Below, in pieces: positions 16,971 through 25,860 of a stretch of DNA of 64,000 nucleotides. Every line of letters starts with the position of its first letter. Positions within the stretch are counted from its first letter, which is position 1. The DNA is from JANYGA01 sp031420415. GTDB lineage: Bacteria; Vulcanimicrobiota; Vulcanimicrobiia; Vulcanimicrobiales; Vulcanimicrobiaceae. The DNA is taken from NCBI GenBank assembly GCA_031420415.1, contig JANOMT010000029.1, positions 124,001 to 188,000 of the forward strand, read 5' to 3'. The notes under the pieces were generated by a model that was given only the letters and a program-made list of their open reading frames with translations, was not told the DNA's origin and did no database searches. Made by a program: the position numbers and the translations under genes.

Positions 16971-17386
16971 GCGAGGAATCGTTCGGCGTCGGCCGGGGTC
17001 GGAATGCGACACGCGTCGCGCCTGCCGAAGATCGCGTACCGATTGCGCGCGACGAACCGGTACGCGGCGTCACGAACTCCCTCGGGGACGACGGCCAAAA
17101 CGCGCGCAAACGACCACGGCGAACCCAGCGTTTCGGCGATGTGCAAGATTGCGGCACTTCGCTCGAAGATGCGGTCGCCGTTGATGACGATGATACTCGT
17201 CGGATCGTCCTCAGCGGTCCGGCCGAATCGGAGTAGGAGATCGCGAGCGACTTCGGACTGGAGCGACGCGAAACGCAGGCGTGCGCGACGATCGCGATCG
17301 AGCATGAAGCGGACCGCGCCATCGCAGAGATTGCAGAGTCCGTCGAAGAGGACGATTGCGGGAGCCACATCTCTACGCATGCGCAT
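16967..17386 (-). CDS. DCC-family thiol-disulfide oxidoreductase-like protein (DUF393)
   Basis: Small thioredoxin-like protein, about 139 residues. It has the defining FDGLCNLCDGAVRF motif (CxxC) near the N-terminus, then RFASLQSEVARDLL and a FGRRDACRIP segment near the end, as in DCC proteins. Family members are presumed redox proteins of unknown partner. The start lies at one of two close ATGs (17386 or 17380), both slightly overlapping the upstream DUF1003 stop at 17373; longer forms are possible. It overlaps the DUF2071 gene by ATGA, a pairing that also occurs in other bacteria. Confidence 0.82.
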   Translation of the reverse strand: MRMRRDVAPAIVLFDGLCNLCDGAVRFMLDRDRRARLRFASLQSEVARDLLLRFGRTAEDDPTSIIVINGDRIFERSAAILHIAETLGSPWSFARVLAVVPEGVRDAAYRFVARNRYAIFGRRDACRIPTPADAERFLA

Positions 17387-17987
17387 CGGACACATCGTCG
17401 CTCGAGCTGCGCAGCGCATCGATGAGGGATTGCGGGTCGGTCGGCTCTGCCATCGCGGCGGCCTGCGGATCGTGCCGGTTCACGATCTCGGGATGGTCGC
17501 TGCGTAATTCCTCGAGAAGCGCGATCACCTTGGCGAGCTTCTGTTCGCCGACGAGGGCAACTTGCAGGGTGAGTTGCGCGCGTTCTTCGGCGAGCCGGTC
17601 GAGGCGACGCTGCGTCGAGAGCACGAGAATCGTAAGACAGAGGGCGGTGAGCGACACCGTGCCTTGGAGCCAGTAAAATGGCGGCGCGTCGACGACCGCG
17701 AGATGGAAGAACGGCGCTGTGAGGTTGCCGCCGATCCACACGGCGACGAAAATCAGGACGCTTGCGAGGAACGCGGGCCGGCCGAGCGTGGAAACGAGTC
17801 GGTCGGCGAATCGATCGCCCCGCGTCGCACCCCTCGCGTGTTGGGATTTTAACTCGACGATCGAGCGAACGCTTTCACGAGCGTGTTGCGGGAGCGAATA
17901 CTCGTCGTCGGGGCTCGATGGAAACGTCTGCACGACGTCCCTTTGCCCATCGAACGCGCGGAGCTCCCCCTCGCGCTCGGCAGGCAT
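17373..17987 (-). CDS. DUF1003 membrane protein
   Basis: Membrane protein of 204 residues. The central part shows DUF1003: DRFADRLVSTLGRPAFLASVLIF, followed by two membrane helices (VLIFVAVWIGGNL and WLQGTVSLTALCLTILVLSTQ, with the APFFHLAVVDAPPFYWLQ loop between them), then a cytoplasmic helix rich in charged residues. In some family members a Mg transporter-like role is guessed, without proof. It is the second gene of the leftward run, with 6 bases between it and the downstream end of the small secreted protein gene; it overlaps the DCC gene. Confidence 0.82.
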   Translation of the reverse strand: MPAEREGELRAFDGQRDVVQTFPSSPDDEYSLPQHARESVRSIVELKSQHARGATRGDRFADRLVSTLGRPAFLASVLIFVAVWIGGNLTAPFFHLAVVDAPPFYWLQGTVSLTALCLTILVLSTQRRLDRLAEERAQLTLQVALVGEQKLAKVIALLEELRSDHPEIVNRHDPQAAAMAEPTDPQSLIDALRSSSDDVSDAHA

Positions 17988-17993
17988 CGCGGG

Positions 17994-18293
17994 CTAGTGC
18001 GGCGTCGTCGCGTCGAACGCAAGCGCCGCTTCGAGCTGCGCGTCGGCTTGATTGAGCAGGTTGATCGCGTTAGCGCGATGTCCGCCGTAATCGCGCTGAT
18101 CGCGGTTGAGCGAGGCGATGATGCGCTTGAGGCGACGTTCGACGTGCGTGATATCTTGAGCGCTTTGGCGCTCGCCGCGTACGTGCGGCGTCATGGGAGC
18201 GTTCTGCGCGGAGGCTTGCGACGTAAAGGCAGCGCCGGCTCCGAAACCGAGCAGCGTAAAGGCGAGTGTTGCGATTCCACGACGGAGAAACAT
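17994..18293 (-). CDS. Small secreted protein of unknown function
   Basis: 99 residues. A clear signal peptide (FLRRGIATLAFTLLGFGAGA, cleavage after ASA near residue 30) leads to a short mature part with the helical pattern IASLNRDQRDYGGHRANAI and LLNQADAQLEAALAF. I do not recognise the family; similar small secreted four-helix proteins occur in soil bacteria. It lies 6 bases upstream of the DUF1003 gene in the same direction and is probably the first gene of that operon. Confidence 0.65.
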   Translation of the reverse strand: MFLRRGIATLAFTLLGFGAGAAFTSQASAQNAPMTPHVRGERQSAQDITHVERRLKRIIASLNRDQRDYGGHRANAINLLNQADAQLEAALAFDATTPH

Positions 18294-18428
18294 ATGCGAT
18301 ACTCCTAGACCGACGCGAGTGCGCCGGCGGGTGATGAAGACGATATGGCGATCCTACGCAACGGCGTCGCCGCACGTGAGCATCGCGCACGAAGTCTCAT
18401 CGCATTTTTAGTCGGCTCTAACGCACGC

Positions 18429-20378
18429 CTAATGGTCGACCGTCGCGAACTTCGCATTTGCTTCGATAAACGCACGGCGCGGAACCACGTCATCGCCCAT
18501 CAAAATCGTGAACGTCTCGTTCGAGCCTGCGGCGGCCTGATCGCCATAGCGGATGCGGCCGAGTTGCCGCGTCGCAGGATCGAGCGTCGTCTCCCAAAGT
18601 TGCTCGGCATCCATTTCACCGAGGCCTTTGAAGCGCTGGATCGTCCAGTTGCCCGGGCGATTGCGCATAAAGCGTTCGAGCGCGGCGTCGTTGCGAATGT
18701 AGTGCGACTCTTTACCCCGGATCACACGAAAGAGCGGCGGCATCGCGGAGTAGACATGACCGCTCGTAATGAGTTGCGGCATGAACCGATGGAAGAACGT
18801 AAGCATGAGCGTCGCGATATGCGCACCGTCGACGTCGGCGTCGGTCATCATGATGACTTTGTGGTAGCGCAGCTTCGTCACATCGAAATGTTTGAGCACG
18901 CCACACCCGAGCGCGCGAACGAGCGTATCGATCTGTTCGCTCTTGAGCGCTTTCGCAACGTCGGCTTTTTCGACGTTGAGGATCTTTCCGCGCAGCGGCA
19001 AGATCGCTTGGAATGCGGAATCGCGGCCGCTCTTGGCCGTACCGCCGGCCGAATCGCCTTCGACGATAAAGATCTCCGAAAGTTTGGGATCGCGCTCGCG
19101 ACAATCGGCGAGCTTGCCTGGCAGCGACGTCGAATCGAGCACCGATTTGCGCTTGATAACGGTATCGCGCGCGCGGCGCGCGGCGTCGCGTGCCTTCGCG
19201 GCGAGGATCGCTTTTTGGACGATCGCTTTCGCGACGCTCGGGTTCTCTTCGAAAAAGCCCGCGAGCATCTGATACGTTGTCGACGAGACGGCGCCGTTGG
19301 CTTCAGAATTTGCGAGGCGCTCTTTGGTCTGCGCTTCGAAGCGCGGTTCGCCGAGACGGACGGCGATTGCGGCGACGAGGCCTTCGCGTACGTCGTCGGC
19401 GGTGAGCGCATCTTTAACGAGACTGTTGTTCTGCGCGTAGGTATTGATCGCGCGCAGGAGCGCGGAGCGGAAGCCCGCTTCGTGCGTGCCGCCGAGCGCG
19501 GTTGCGATATTGTTCGCGTAGGTCGCGACGATCGCTTCGTCGGCATCCACATAGCGCAGCGCGAGAAAGACTTCGACGTCGCCCTTATCGGTCGCGACGC
19601 TCTTACGCGTGGATATCGGGGGCGAGAGTGGGGTGGCTTTGGTCGTTATGAGATAGCCGAGAATCTCGGCAAAATCGCCCGCGCGAAAGACCTCGCGCGT
19701 CTTTGCGGCTTCGTCGACGAACGTGAGCGCGAGACCCGGATTGAGGAACGACGAGACGCGCAGGCGATCGCGCACGATCGCGGGATCGAAGCGCGAGATA
19801 TCGGTGAAGATCGTGGTGTCGGGCCAGAAACGGATGGTCGTTCCGTGCGCGCGCGTCGGCTTGCCCTGGCGGAGTCTCGCGACCGGCCGGCCACCGTCGC
19901 GAAAGGTTTGCTCCCATATGAATCCGTCGCGTTGGATCGTCATCTCGAGTTTGGATGAGAGCGCGTTCACGACCGACGCGCCGACGCCGTGCAAACCACC
20001 GGACGTTTTGTACGCGGCGCCCTCGAACTTGCCGCCCGCGTGCAACACGGTCATCGCGACGGTCGCCGCGGGCATCTTTTCGGTTGGATGCATGTCGACG
20101 GGGATTCCGCGGCCGTCGTCTTCGACGGATGCGGACCCGTCGGCGTGCAGGGTAACGACGACGATCGTCGCGTGGCCCGCGAGCGCTTCGTCGATGCTGT
20201 TATCGTAGATCTCGGTGAGGAGGTGGTGGAAGCCGCGCATCTCCGTATCGCCGATATACATGCCTGGCCGTTTGCGCACGGCTTCGAGACCCTTGAGCAC
20301 GCGGATCGACGATCCGTCGTAGGTGGCCGTCGTGGCTTCGCTTGAGAAAAGGTCGAGTTCTTTTGCGTTTTTCGCCAC
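18429..20378 (-). CDS. gyrB: DNA gyrase subunit B
   Basis: ATPase subunit of a type IIA topoisomerase, 649 residues. N-terminal GHKL ATPase: LEAVRKRPGMYIGD, EIYDNSIDEALAG, EDDGRGIPVD and SGGLHGVGASVVNAL. The Toprim domain has IFIVEGDSAGGTAKSGRD (catalytic Glu) and MMTDADVDGAHI (metal Asps); the tail has QRFKGLGEMDAEQLWETT, as in GyrB and ParE. Its length is like ParE and compact GyrB proteins. It follows gyrA after 3 bases in the same direction, the reverse of the usual gyrB-gyrA order. With no other topoisomerase in the window, gyrase and topo IV cannot be separated by this subunit alone; the partner's GyrA-box argues for gyrase. Confidence 0.92.
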   Translation of the reverse strand: MAKNAKELDLFSSEATTATYDGSSIRVLKGLEAVRKRPGMYIGDTEMRGFHHLLTEIYDNSIDEALAGHATIVVVTLHADGSASVEDDGRGIPVDMHPTEKMPAATVAMTVLHAGGKFEGAAYKTSGGLHGVGASVVNALSSKLEMTIQRDGFIWEQTFRDGGRPVARLRQGKPTRAHGTTIRFWPDTTIFTDISRFDPAIVRDRLRVSSFLNPGLALTFVDEAAKTREVFRAGDFAEILGYLITTKATPLSPPISTRKSVATDKGDVEVFLALRYVDADEAIVATYANNIATALGGTHEAGFRSALLRAINTYAQNNSLVKDALTADDVREGLVAAIAVRLGEPRFEAQTKERLANSEANGAVSSTTYQMLAGFFEENPSVAKAIVQKAILAAKARDAARRARDTVIKRKSVLDSTSLPGKLADCRERDPKLSEIFIVEGDSAGGTAKSGRDSAFQAILPLRGKILNVEKADVAKALKSEQIDTLVRALGCGVLKHFDVTKLRYHKVIMMTDADVDGAHIATLMLTFFHRFMPQLITSGHVYSAMPPLFRVIRGKESHYIRNDAALERFMRNRPGNWTIQRFKGLGEMDAEQLWETTLDPATRQLGRIRYGDQAAAGSNETFTILMGDDVVPRRAFIEANAKFATVDH

Positions 20379-20381
20379 GGA

Positions 20382-22919
20382 TCAGTCTTGCGTTTCTGCT
20401 GTGACGATGCGGGCGTCGGCGACGGCATCGTCGCGATCGAGCGTGACGAGTGAGCTCCCGCTCCAACTGCGCGGCGTCGTGCGAACCGCATCGACGCTCG
20501 CACGCACGAGCGTACCCTTCGCGGTGATGATGATGACGTCGCTTGCCGCCCCCGCGGCAACGATGCGCGCGAGCGGGCCGGATTTCGGGCTCGGGGTGAA
20601 CGAGGCGACGCCTTTACCACCGCGCGCCTGCACGCCGAATTCCGCGAGTGGCGTCTTCTTGCCCACGCCGCGCGTTCCGATTGCGAGAACGAAGAGATTT
20701 CGATCCATCGCACGCGTGTCGAGTTCTTCACCACGCGTGACGACGCCATCGACCTCTTTGCGGACCACGTGCATTTTTTGCATTTTGCCATTGCCTGCAA
20801 GCACGATCGTACCCGCGAGGATTTCGCCCTTGTCGAGTTTGATGCCGCGCGTGCCGCCCGTGCCGCGGCCCATCGACCGCAACTGTTCCTCATCGACGAC
20901 GAACCGGATCGCTTTCCCGTTCGATCCTGCGAGCACGACGTGGTCGAAATCGCGGCAGATCTCGGCTGCGACGAGCGCGTCGTCGTCGTCGATTTTCATC
21001 GCTCCGATGCCGCCGCGTCGCGCCGCGCCGGCATATTCGGCGAGCTTCGTTCGCTTTATCGCACCGGCGCGCGTTGCGGTGAGGAGATGCACGTCCTCGG
21101 CGAAGGCTTCGATGACGAGGAGCCGCACGATCGTATCGTTCGCCTCGATGCCATCGATGACGTTGCGCACGTGGCGCGCCTTGCCGCCCGGGGCGGATTC
21201 GGGAATATCGAAGATTTTGCGCGCGTGCGCCTGGCCGCGCGCGGTGATCGCGACCAGATAGCCATGCGTGGTCGCGGCGTGCACGTCATCGACATAATCA
21301 TCGGGTGCGGTCGCCAGATACGCGCGCGAACGAACGCCGCGCGTGGCGCGCTCGGTAACGCTCGCGGGGACGCGCCGGACGTAGCCGTTACCGGTGACGA
21401 CGACGAGCACATCTTCGCGTTCGATAAGCTCTTCGCGCGAGAGACGCGCGATCGTTTGCTCGACTTTGGTTTGGCGATCGCGACCGTGCTCGTCGACGAC
21501 GGCTTTGAGATCTTTGCGCAAAACTGCCGTCTGCCGGGGCTCGCTCGCGAGTAAACCTTCGAGATTTTTGACCTCGGCGGTGACGGTCGCGTGCTCTTTG
21601 CGAATCGCTTCGAGCTCGAGCCCGGTGAGTTTCGCAAGGCGTAATTCGAGGATCGCCTGCGATTGTATCTCGTCGATCTCGAGGAGATTCATGAGTGCGA
21701 TCTTCGCTTGCGGCGCGTCTTTGCTCGCGCGGATCGTCGCGATGACGCGGTCCATGAGACCGATCGCTTTGATGAACCCTTCGAGGACGTGGAGGCGTTC
21801 GCGCGCCTTGTCGAGATCGAAGCGCGCTCCGCGGCGAATCGTCTCGAGCCGGAACTCGACCCAACGCTCCAAGATTTCGCGCACGTTCATCTGCCGCGGC
21901 TGTTTGCCCGCAAGCAGCATCGCGTTATAGGCGATCGTAACTTCGAGACCCGTGCGTCGCGCGACGATCTGATTGAAGACCATCTCCGCCGACGTCCCGC
22001 GGCGCAGTTCGACGACGATGCGGATGCCATTTTTGTTCGATTCGTCGCGTAGATCGGTGACGTCGTCGATCGTCTTGGCATTGACGAGCTCGGCGATCTT
22101 TTCGACGATCGTCGACTTGTTCGATTGATACGGTACCGAATCGATGATCAGCAGCGTCTTATTCTTGACCGACTCTTCGTGCCAGGTCCCGCGCAGTTTG
22201 ACCGATCCGCGGCCCGTTTCGAGCGCGGTGATGTACCCCTCGAGATCGTGCACGACGCCGCCGGTGGGAAAATCGGGCGCGACCATGATGTGCGCGATCT
22301 CGCGCGCGGTAATTTCGCGATTATCGATATAGGCCGAGACCGCCGCCGCTACTTCCCGTAAGTTGTGCGGCGGGAGTGACGTGGCCATGCCGACGGCGAT
22401 CCCATCGGTGCCGTTGATGAGGATGTTGGGGAAGGCGACCGGCAAAATCACGGGCTCGGTCGTCATGCCATCGAAATTATCGCGGACGTCGACCGTCTCT
22501 TTATCGATGCCGCCGAAAAAAGCCATCGCGATTTTTGCGAGTTTCATTTCGGTGTAGCGATACGCGGCGGGTCCGTCGCCGTCGATGGATCCGAAATTCC
22601 CTTGGCCCGTGATCAGGGGATGCAGCAGCGACCACGGTTGCGCCATGCGCACGGCAGCGTCGTAGACCGACGTGTCGCCGTGCGGATGATAGAGCTTGAG
22701 CACTTCGCCGACCACGCCCGCGCTCTTACGCGTCGGCTTCTCGGGCGTGAGTCCCATCTCGCGCATCGCGTAGAGAATGCGGCGATGGACGGGCTTGAGA
22801 CCGTCGCGCACGTCGGGCAACGCGCGGTCTTGGATGACGGACATGGCATAATCGATGAACGATTTGCGCATGTGGGAATCGACCGATAGGTCGACGACGG
22901 TCGGGGGCTGCGAACTCAC
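20382..22919 (-). CDS. gyrA: DNA gyrase subunit A
   Basis: Breakage-reunion subunit, 845 residues. From GTG 22919 the protein starts MSSQPPTVVDLSVDSHMRKSF, and the active-site Tyr of AAYRYTEMKL falls at residue 122, exactly the E. coli GyrA number; this supports the start over an upstream one at 23087, which would add an unlike Arg-rich leader. The DRDG-type motif (LPDVRDGLKPVHRRIL) and the quinolone region GDTSVYDAAVRMAQ (Thr 83, Asp 87) are present. The C-terminal propeller carries QARGGKG, a slightly changed GyrA-box, which favours gyrase over topo IV. It is divergent from the DUF5069 gene and followed directly by gyrB. Confidence 0.93.
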   Translation of the reverse strand: MSSQPPTVVDLSVDSHMRKSFIDYAMSVIQDRALPDVRDGLKPVHRRILYAMREMGLTPEKPTRKSAGVVGEVLKLYHPHGDTSVYDAAVRMAQPWSLLHPLITGQGNFGSIDGDGPAAYRYTEMKLAKIAMAFFGGIDKETVDVRDNFDGMTTEPVILPVAFPNILINGTDGIAVGMATSLPPHNLREVAAAVSAYIDNREITAREIAHIMVAPDFPTGGVVHDLEGYITALETGRGSVKLRGTWHEESVKNKTLLIIDSVPYQSNKSTIVEKIAELVNAKTIDDVTDLRDESNKNGIRIVVELRRGTSAEMVFNQIVARRTGLEVTIAYNAMLLAGKQPRQMNVREILERWVEFRLETIRRGARFDLDKARERLHVLEGFIKAIGLMDRVIATIRASKDAPQAKIALMNLLEIDEIQSQAILELRLAKLTGLELEAIRKEHATVTAEVKNLEGLLASEPRQTAVLRKDLKAVVDEHGRDRQTKVEQTIARLSREELIEREDVLVVVTGNGYVRRVPASVTERATRGVRSRAYLATAPDDYVDDVHAATTHGYLVAITARGQAHARKIFDIPESAPGGKARHVRNVIDGIEANDTIVRLLVIEAFAEDVHLLTATRAGAIKRTKLAEYAGAARRGGIGAMKIDDDDALVAAEICRDFDHVVLAGSNGKAIRFVVDEEQLRSMGRGTGGTRGIKLDKGEILAGTIVLAGNGKMQKMHVVRKEVDGVVTRGEELDTRAMDRNLFVLAIGTRGVGKKTPLAEFGVQARGGKGVASFTPSPKSGPLARIVAAGAASDVIIITAKGTLVRASVDAVRTTPRSWSGSSLVTLDRDDAVADARIVTAETQD

Positions 22920-23004
22920 TCGCCATGAGTAGCGGGCGAGAGTGCCGCCGTCCTGTCGCGCTCGAACGCGGGTTCCTCGGGTCGCTCGCCCGAAAGTCGC
23001 ACCT

Positions 23005-23442
23005 ATGACGACACCACCTCTTACGAAACCGCGACGTTGGTCCGTCGACGTCGACGGCATCAAGTGGTTGCCACGCATGATCGACAAAGCGCGGATGCGC
23101 GAGGGGGGCGCCCTCGGCGCCTATTTGCTCGGTCATTCACCCGTCGATCGGTCGTTACTCGAGCGCCTGGGAATGTCGACGGATGAATTTGCCGCGCTCG
23201 CATGTCGCTGCGCCGACGATCCCGCCGCACTTGCGGCGCTTCGCACCCGCGGCTTCGATGAGGCGCGCGTGCGCAAATGGTCCGACAATTTCGAGACCCG
23301 TTTCAAGGCGTATATCCCGCTCTGGGATCTCGACGAGGGCTACCGCGAACCCAAAGCGTTCGAAAAACCGATCATCGCACTCATGCGCACCATCGAGGGC
23401 CCGCTTATGGGCCTCGCGCGCAAACTCCTCAAAGCACCCTAG
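23005..23442 (+). CDS. DUF5069 domain-containing protein
   Basis: 145-residue cytoplasmic protein of the DUF5069 family, recognised by WLPRMIDKARMREGGALGAYLLG near residue 22, the VDRSLLERLGMSTDEFAALA segment and the RKWSDNFETRF pattern. Function is unknown. The ATG 23005 is preferred to an in-frame start at 22942 that yields an Arg-rich leader and would read into the gyrA start region. It is divergent from gyrA and 28 bases before the TetR gene. Confidence 0.8.
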   Translation: MTTPPLTKPRRWSVDVDGIKWLPRMIDKARMREGGALGAYLLGHSPVDRSLLERLGMSTDEFAALACRCADDPAALAALRTRGFDEARVRKWSDNFETRFKAYIPLWDLDEGYREPKAFEKPIIALMRTIEGPLMGLARKLLKAP

Positions 23443-23470
23443 CTCGGGCGGCATCTCGCGCGGAGCGCAC

Positions 23471-24052
23471 GTGGAACCTCGTCGTCGACCGTACGATCTC
23501 GACCGCTTGACCGACGTCGCCTTCGCCGTCTTTGCAGAGCGTGGCTTCGACGGGGCGTCGATGGACGATGTCGCGCGCGCGGCCGGCATCAGCAAGGCTG
23601 CGATCTATCATCACGTCGCAAGCAAAGAGGCTCTTCTCGAACGTGGGCTCGGCCGCGCACTCGAAGCGCTCTTTGCGATCTTGGATGAGTCGGGCGCACG
23701 CACGGGCGATCCCGAACGTCGCTTGCGATACATCGTCCGTCGCGTTGCAGCGCTCGCGCTCGACGTCTTACCCGAACTGACGGTGCTCGTGCGCGTGCGC
23801 GGCAATTCAGCCGTCGAGCGCGACGCACGAGCGCGCCGACAAGCATTCGATCGCCGCGTCGCGGCCCTGGTCCGGGAAGCACAGGAGGCGGGCGTGTGCG
23901 ATCCGGCGCTCGATGCATCACTCGTCGTCCGTTTGATTTTCGGGATGTGCAACTCACTCGTCGAGTGGTACCGGCCAGGTCACGCCCTCACGAGTCCGGC
24001 GATCGTCGATACGGTCGAGCACGTCGTCTTCGAAGGCACGCGGCCGCGTTGA
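23471..24052 (+). CDS. TetR-family transcriptional regulator (candidate PaaR)
   Basis: 193 residues. The N-terminal helix-turn-helix is clear: VAFAVFAERGFDGASMDDVARAA and GISKAAIYHHVASKEALLERG (residues about 18-60). The C-terminal ligand domain is all-helical and ends VLVRVRGN through MCNSLVEWYRPG. The start is GTG 23471 with GGAG five bases upstream. It lies directly before the MaoC and paaABCDE genes in the same direction and resembles the PaaR repressors that respond to phenylacetyl-CoA, so local control of the paa genes is likely; this is inference from position and class. Confidence 0.87.
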   Translation: MEPRRRPYDLDRLTDVAFAVFAERGFDGASMDDVARAAGISKAAIYHHVASKEALLERGLGRALEALFAILDESGARTGDPERRLRYIVRRVAALALDVLPELTVLVRVRGNSAVERDARARRQAFDRRVAALVREAQEAGVCDPALDASLVVRLIFGMCNSLVEWYRPGHALTSPAIVDTVEHVVFEGTRPR

Positions 24053-24112
24053 CGGACCGGGGCTCTGCGGAGTACACTCCAGGAAGTTCGCGCTGACCAT
24101 TTGGTAGGTTTT

Positions 24113-24625
24113 ATGAGCGACGTTTCTGAAACGCAGAGGCACCCGTTCCGCTCCACGTTCGACGATCTCGCGATCGGACGGTCTCTTCAGACCGCGACGC
24201 GCACGATCACGCTCGCCGATATCGATGAGTTTGCCGCCTTCACCGGTGATACGTTTTACGCGCATCTCGACGAAGCGGCCGCGCGCGCGAATCCATTTTT
24301 TGGTGGCCGCGTGGCGCATGGCTACCTCGTGCTTTCGTTTGCCGCCGGGCTCTTCGTCGATCCGGCACCGGGGCCCGTGCTCGCCAACATCGGCCTCGAC
24401 AAACTCCGTTTTCGCAAACCCGTGCGACCGGGCGAGACGATCGCGGTGCGCCTCAGTGTCAAAGAAAAGACGCCGAGAAAAGCGACCTATGGTGAGGTCC
24501 GCTGGGATGTCGCGATCGTCGACGGGTCGGGTGATCTCGTCGCGACCTACGAGCTGCTGACGCTCAACGAAACCGATCTCGGCGCACGCGAACGCCTCGC
24601 TCGTCGCACGACCGATTCGAACTAG
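24113..24625 (+). CDS. MaoC-like acyl-CoA hydratase
   Basis: Hot-dog fold hydratase, 170 residues. The MaoC signature is present: FAAFTGDTFYAHLDEAAARANPFF near residue 40, with the catalytic Asp and His, and GRVAHGYLVLSFAAGLF near 65. ATG 24113 follows an AGG; an upstream TTG at 24101 would add four residues. It precedes paaA by 15 bases. In the phenylacetate pathway the ring is opened by the hydratase half of PaaZ, itself MaoC-like; this free-standing enzyme could take that step, with a separate dehydrogenase elsewhere. No full-length PaaZ is in the window. Confidence 0.87.
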   Translation: MSDVSETQRHPFRSTFDDLAIGRSLQTATRTITLADIDEFAAFTGDTFYAHLDEAAARANPFFGGRVAHGYLVLSFAAGLFVDPAPGPVLANIGLDKLRFRKPVRPGETIAVRLSVKEKTPRKATYGEVRWDVAIVDGSGDLVATYELLTLNETDLGARERLARRTTDSN

Positions 24626-24640
24626 GAAGCCGGGAAACGC

Positions 24641-25582
24641 ATGTCCACGCAATCGGTCGAGATCTCAGACGCGCGCCTCGCGGCCTTCGAAGCGAAGCTC
24701 GATCGCGGCATCGCGATCGAAGCGGACGATTGGATGCCGCAAGCCTATCGCGAGACGCTCGTGCGCCAAATTTCGCAACACGCACACAGCGAGTACGTCG
24801 GGATGTTGCCCGAAGCGAATTGGATCTCACGGGCGCCGTCGCTCGAACGCAAATGCGTCTTGCTCGCGAAGGTGCAAGACGAAGCGGGTCACGCGCTCTA
24901 TCTCTACAGCGCGGCCGAAACGCTCGGCACCTCGCGCGACGAGATGCTCGCGGCATTGCTTTCGGGGCGCGCGAAATACTCGAGTATCTTCAACTATCCG
25001 ACGCTCACGTGGGCGGACGTCGGCACGATCGGTTGGCTCGTCGATGGGGCGGCGATCATCAATCAGGTCCCGCTCACGCGATGCTCGTACGGGCCCTATG
25101 CGCGTGCGATGGTGCGCGTTTGCAAAGAAGAGAGTTTCCATCAGCGCCAAGGCTTCGACGTGCTCGCGACGCTATGTGCCGGTACGCCCGAGCAGCGAGC
25201 GCTCGCGCAAGATGCGCTCGATCGCTGGTGGTGGCCCGCGGTGATGATGTTCGGTCCGCCCGACGCGCAATCGCAGCACAACGAACGATCGATACGTTGG
25301 AAGATCAAGCACTTTACGAACGACGAGCTGCGCCAGCGCTTCGTCGATCAAACGGTCCCGCAGGCCGATCACCTCGGGCTCGCGATTCCCGATCCCGATC
25401 TGCGTTGGAACGCCGAGCGCGATCGGTACGATTTCGGGACGCCGGACTGGGATGAGTTTTTCGCCGTTCTGCGGGGTGGCGGTCCGTGTAATCGCGAGCG
25501 GCTTGGCGCGCGCGTCGCCGCACACGACGATGGTGCGTGGGTTCGCGAGGCGGCAGCCGCGCACGCGCGTAAACGCCTATGA
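24641..25582 (+). CDS. paaA: Phenylacetyl-CoA 1,2-epoxidase subunit A
   Basis: Catalytic di-iron subunit of the PaaABCDE monooxygenase, which epoxidises the ring of phenylacetyl-CoA with O2. 313 residues. The diiron-binding pairs are visible as KVQDEAGHALYLY near residue 80 and CKEESFHQRQGF near 165; the substrate-side segment NYPTLTWADVGTIGWLVDGAA lies between. The C-terminal QADHLGLAIPDPDLRWN is typical. It overlaps paaB by ATGA and starts the contiguous set paaABCDE. Confidence 0.96.
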   Translation: MSTQSVEISDARLAAFEAKLDRGIAIEADDWMPQAYRETLVRQISQHAHSEYVGMLPEANWISRAPSLERKCVLLAKVQDEAGHALYLYSAAETLGTSRDEMLAALLSGRAKYSSIFNYPTLTWADVGTIGWLVDGAAIINQVPLTRCSYGPYARAMVRVCKEESFHQRQGFDVLATLCAGTPEQRALAQDALDRWWWPAVMMFGPPDAQSQHNERSIRWKIKHFTNDELRQRFVDQTVPQADHLGLAIPDPDLRWNAERDRYDFGTPDWDEFFAVLRGGGPCNRERLGARVAAHDDGAWVREAAAAHARKRL

Positions 25583-25860
25583 GCGATTGGCCGCTCTGGG
25601 AAGTCTTCGTGCGAAGCGGCTCGGGGCTCGCGCACAAACATGTCGGGAGCCTGCACGCGGTCGACGCGACGATGGCGCTGCAGAACGCACGCGACGTCTA
25701 CACGCGTCGCCACGAAGGTGCGAGCCTCTGGGTCGTGCGCGCCGCGGATATCGTTGCGAGCCAACCCGACGACGCAGGTGCGTTCTTTGCCGCGGCCGAC
25801 GGTAAGCCGTATCGTGACCCCACGCATTACATCGTGCCCGATGGCGTCAAGCATCTGTGA
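25579..25860 (+). CDS. paaB: Phenylacetyl-CoA 1,2-epoxidase subunit B
   Basis: Small structural subunit, 93 residues, needed to assemble the active PaaABC(E) complex. It has the family start WPLWEVFVRSGSGLAHKHVGSLHA, then DATMALQNARDVYTRR and WVVRAADI. The ATG overlaps the paaA stop, and its own TGA overlaps the GTG of paaC, so A, B and C are translationally chained. Confidence 0.95.
   Translation: MSDWPLWEVFVRSGSGLAHKHVGSLHAVDATMALQNARDVYTRRHEGASLWVVRAADIVASQPDDAGAFFAAADGKPYRDPTHYIVPDGVKHL

Noticed and set aside
18345..19958. 537-codon plus-strand frame across gyrB
   Set aside because: Antisense shadow of gyrB, whose ATPase and Toprim motifs are complete.
22657..22690. Thr at GyrA position 83 as a quinolone-resistance change
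   Set aside because: Thr at this position is the normal residue in some susceptible species, such as Pseudomonas aeruginosa, and Asp87 is unchanged; no resistance can be inferred.
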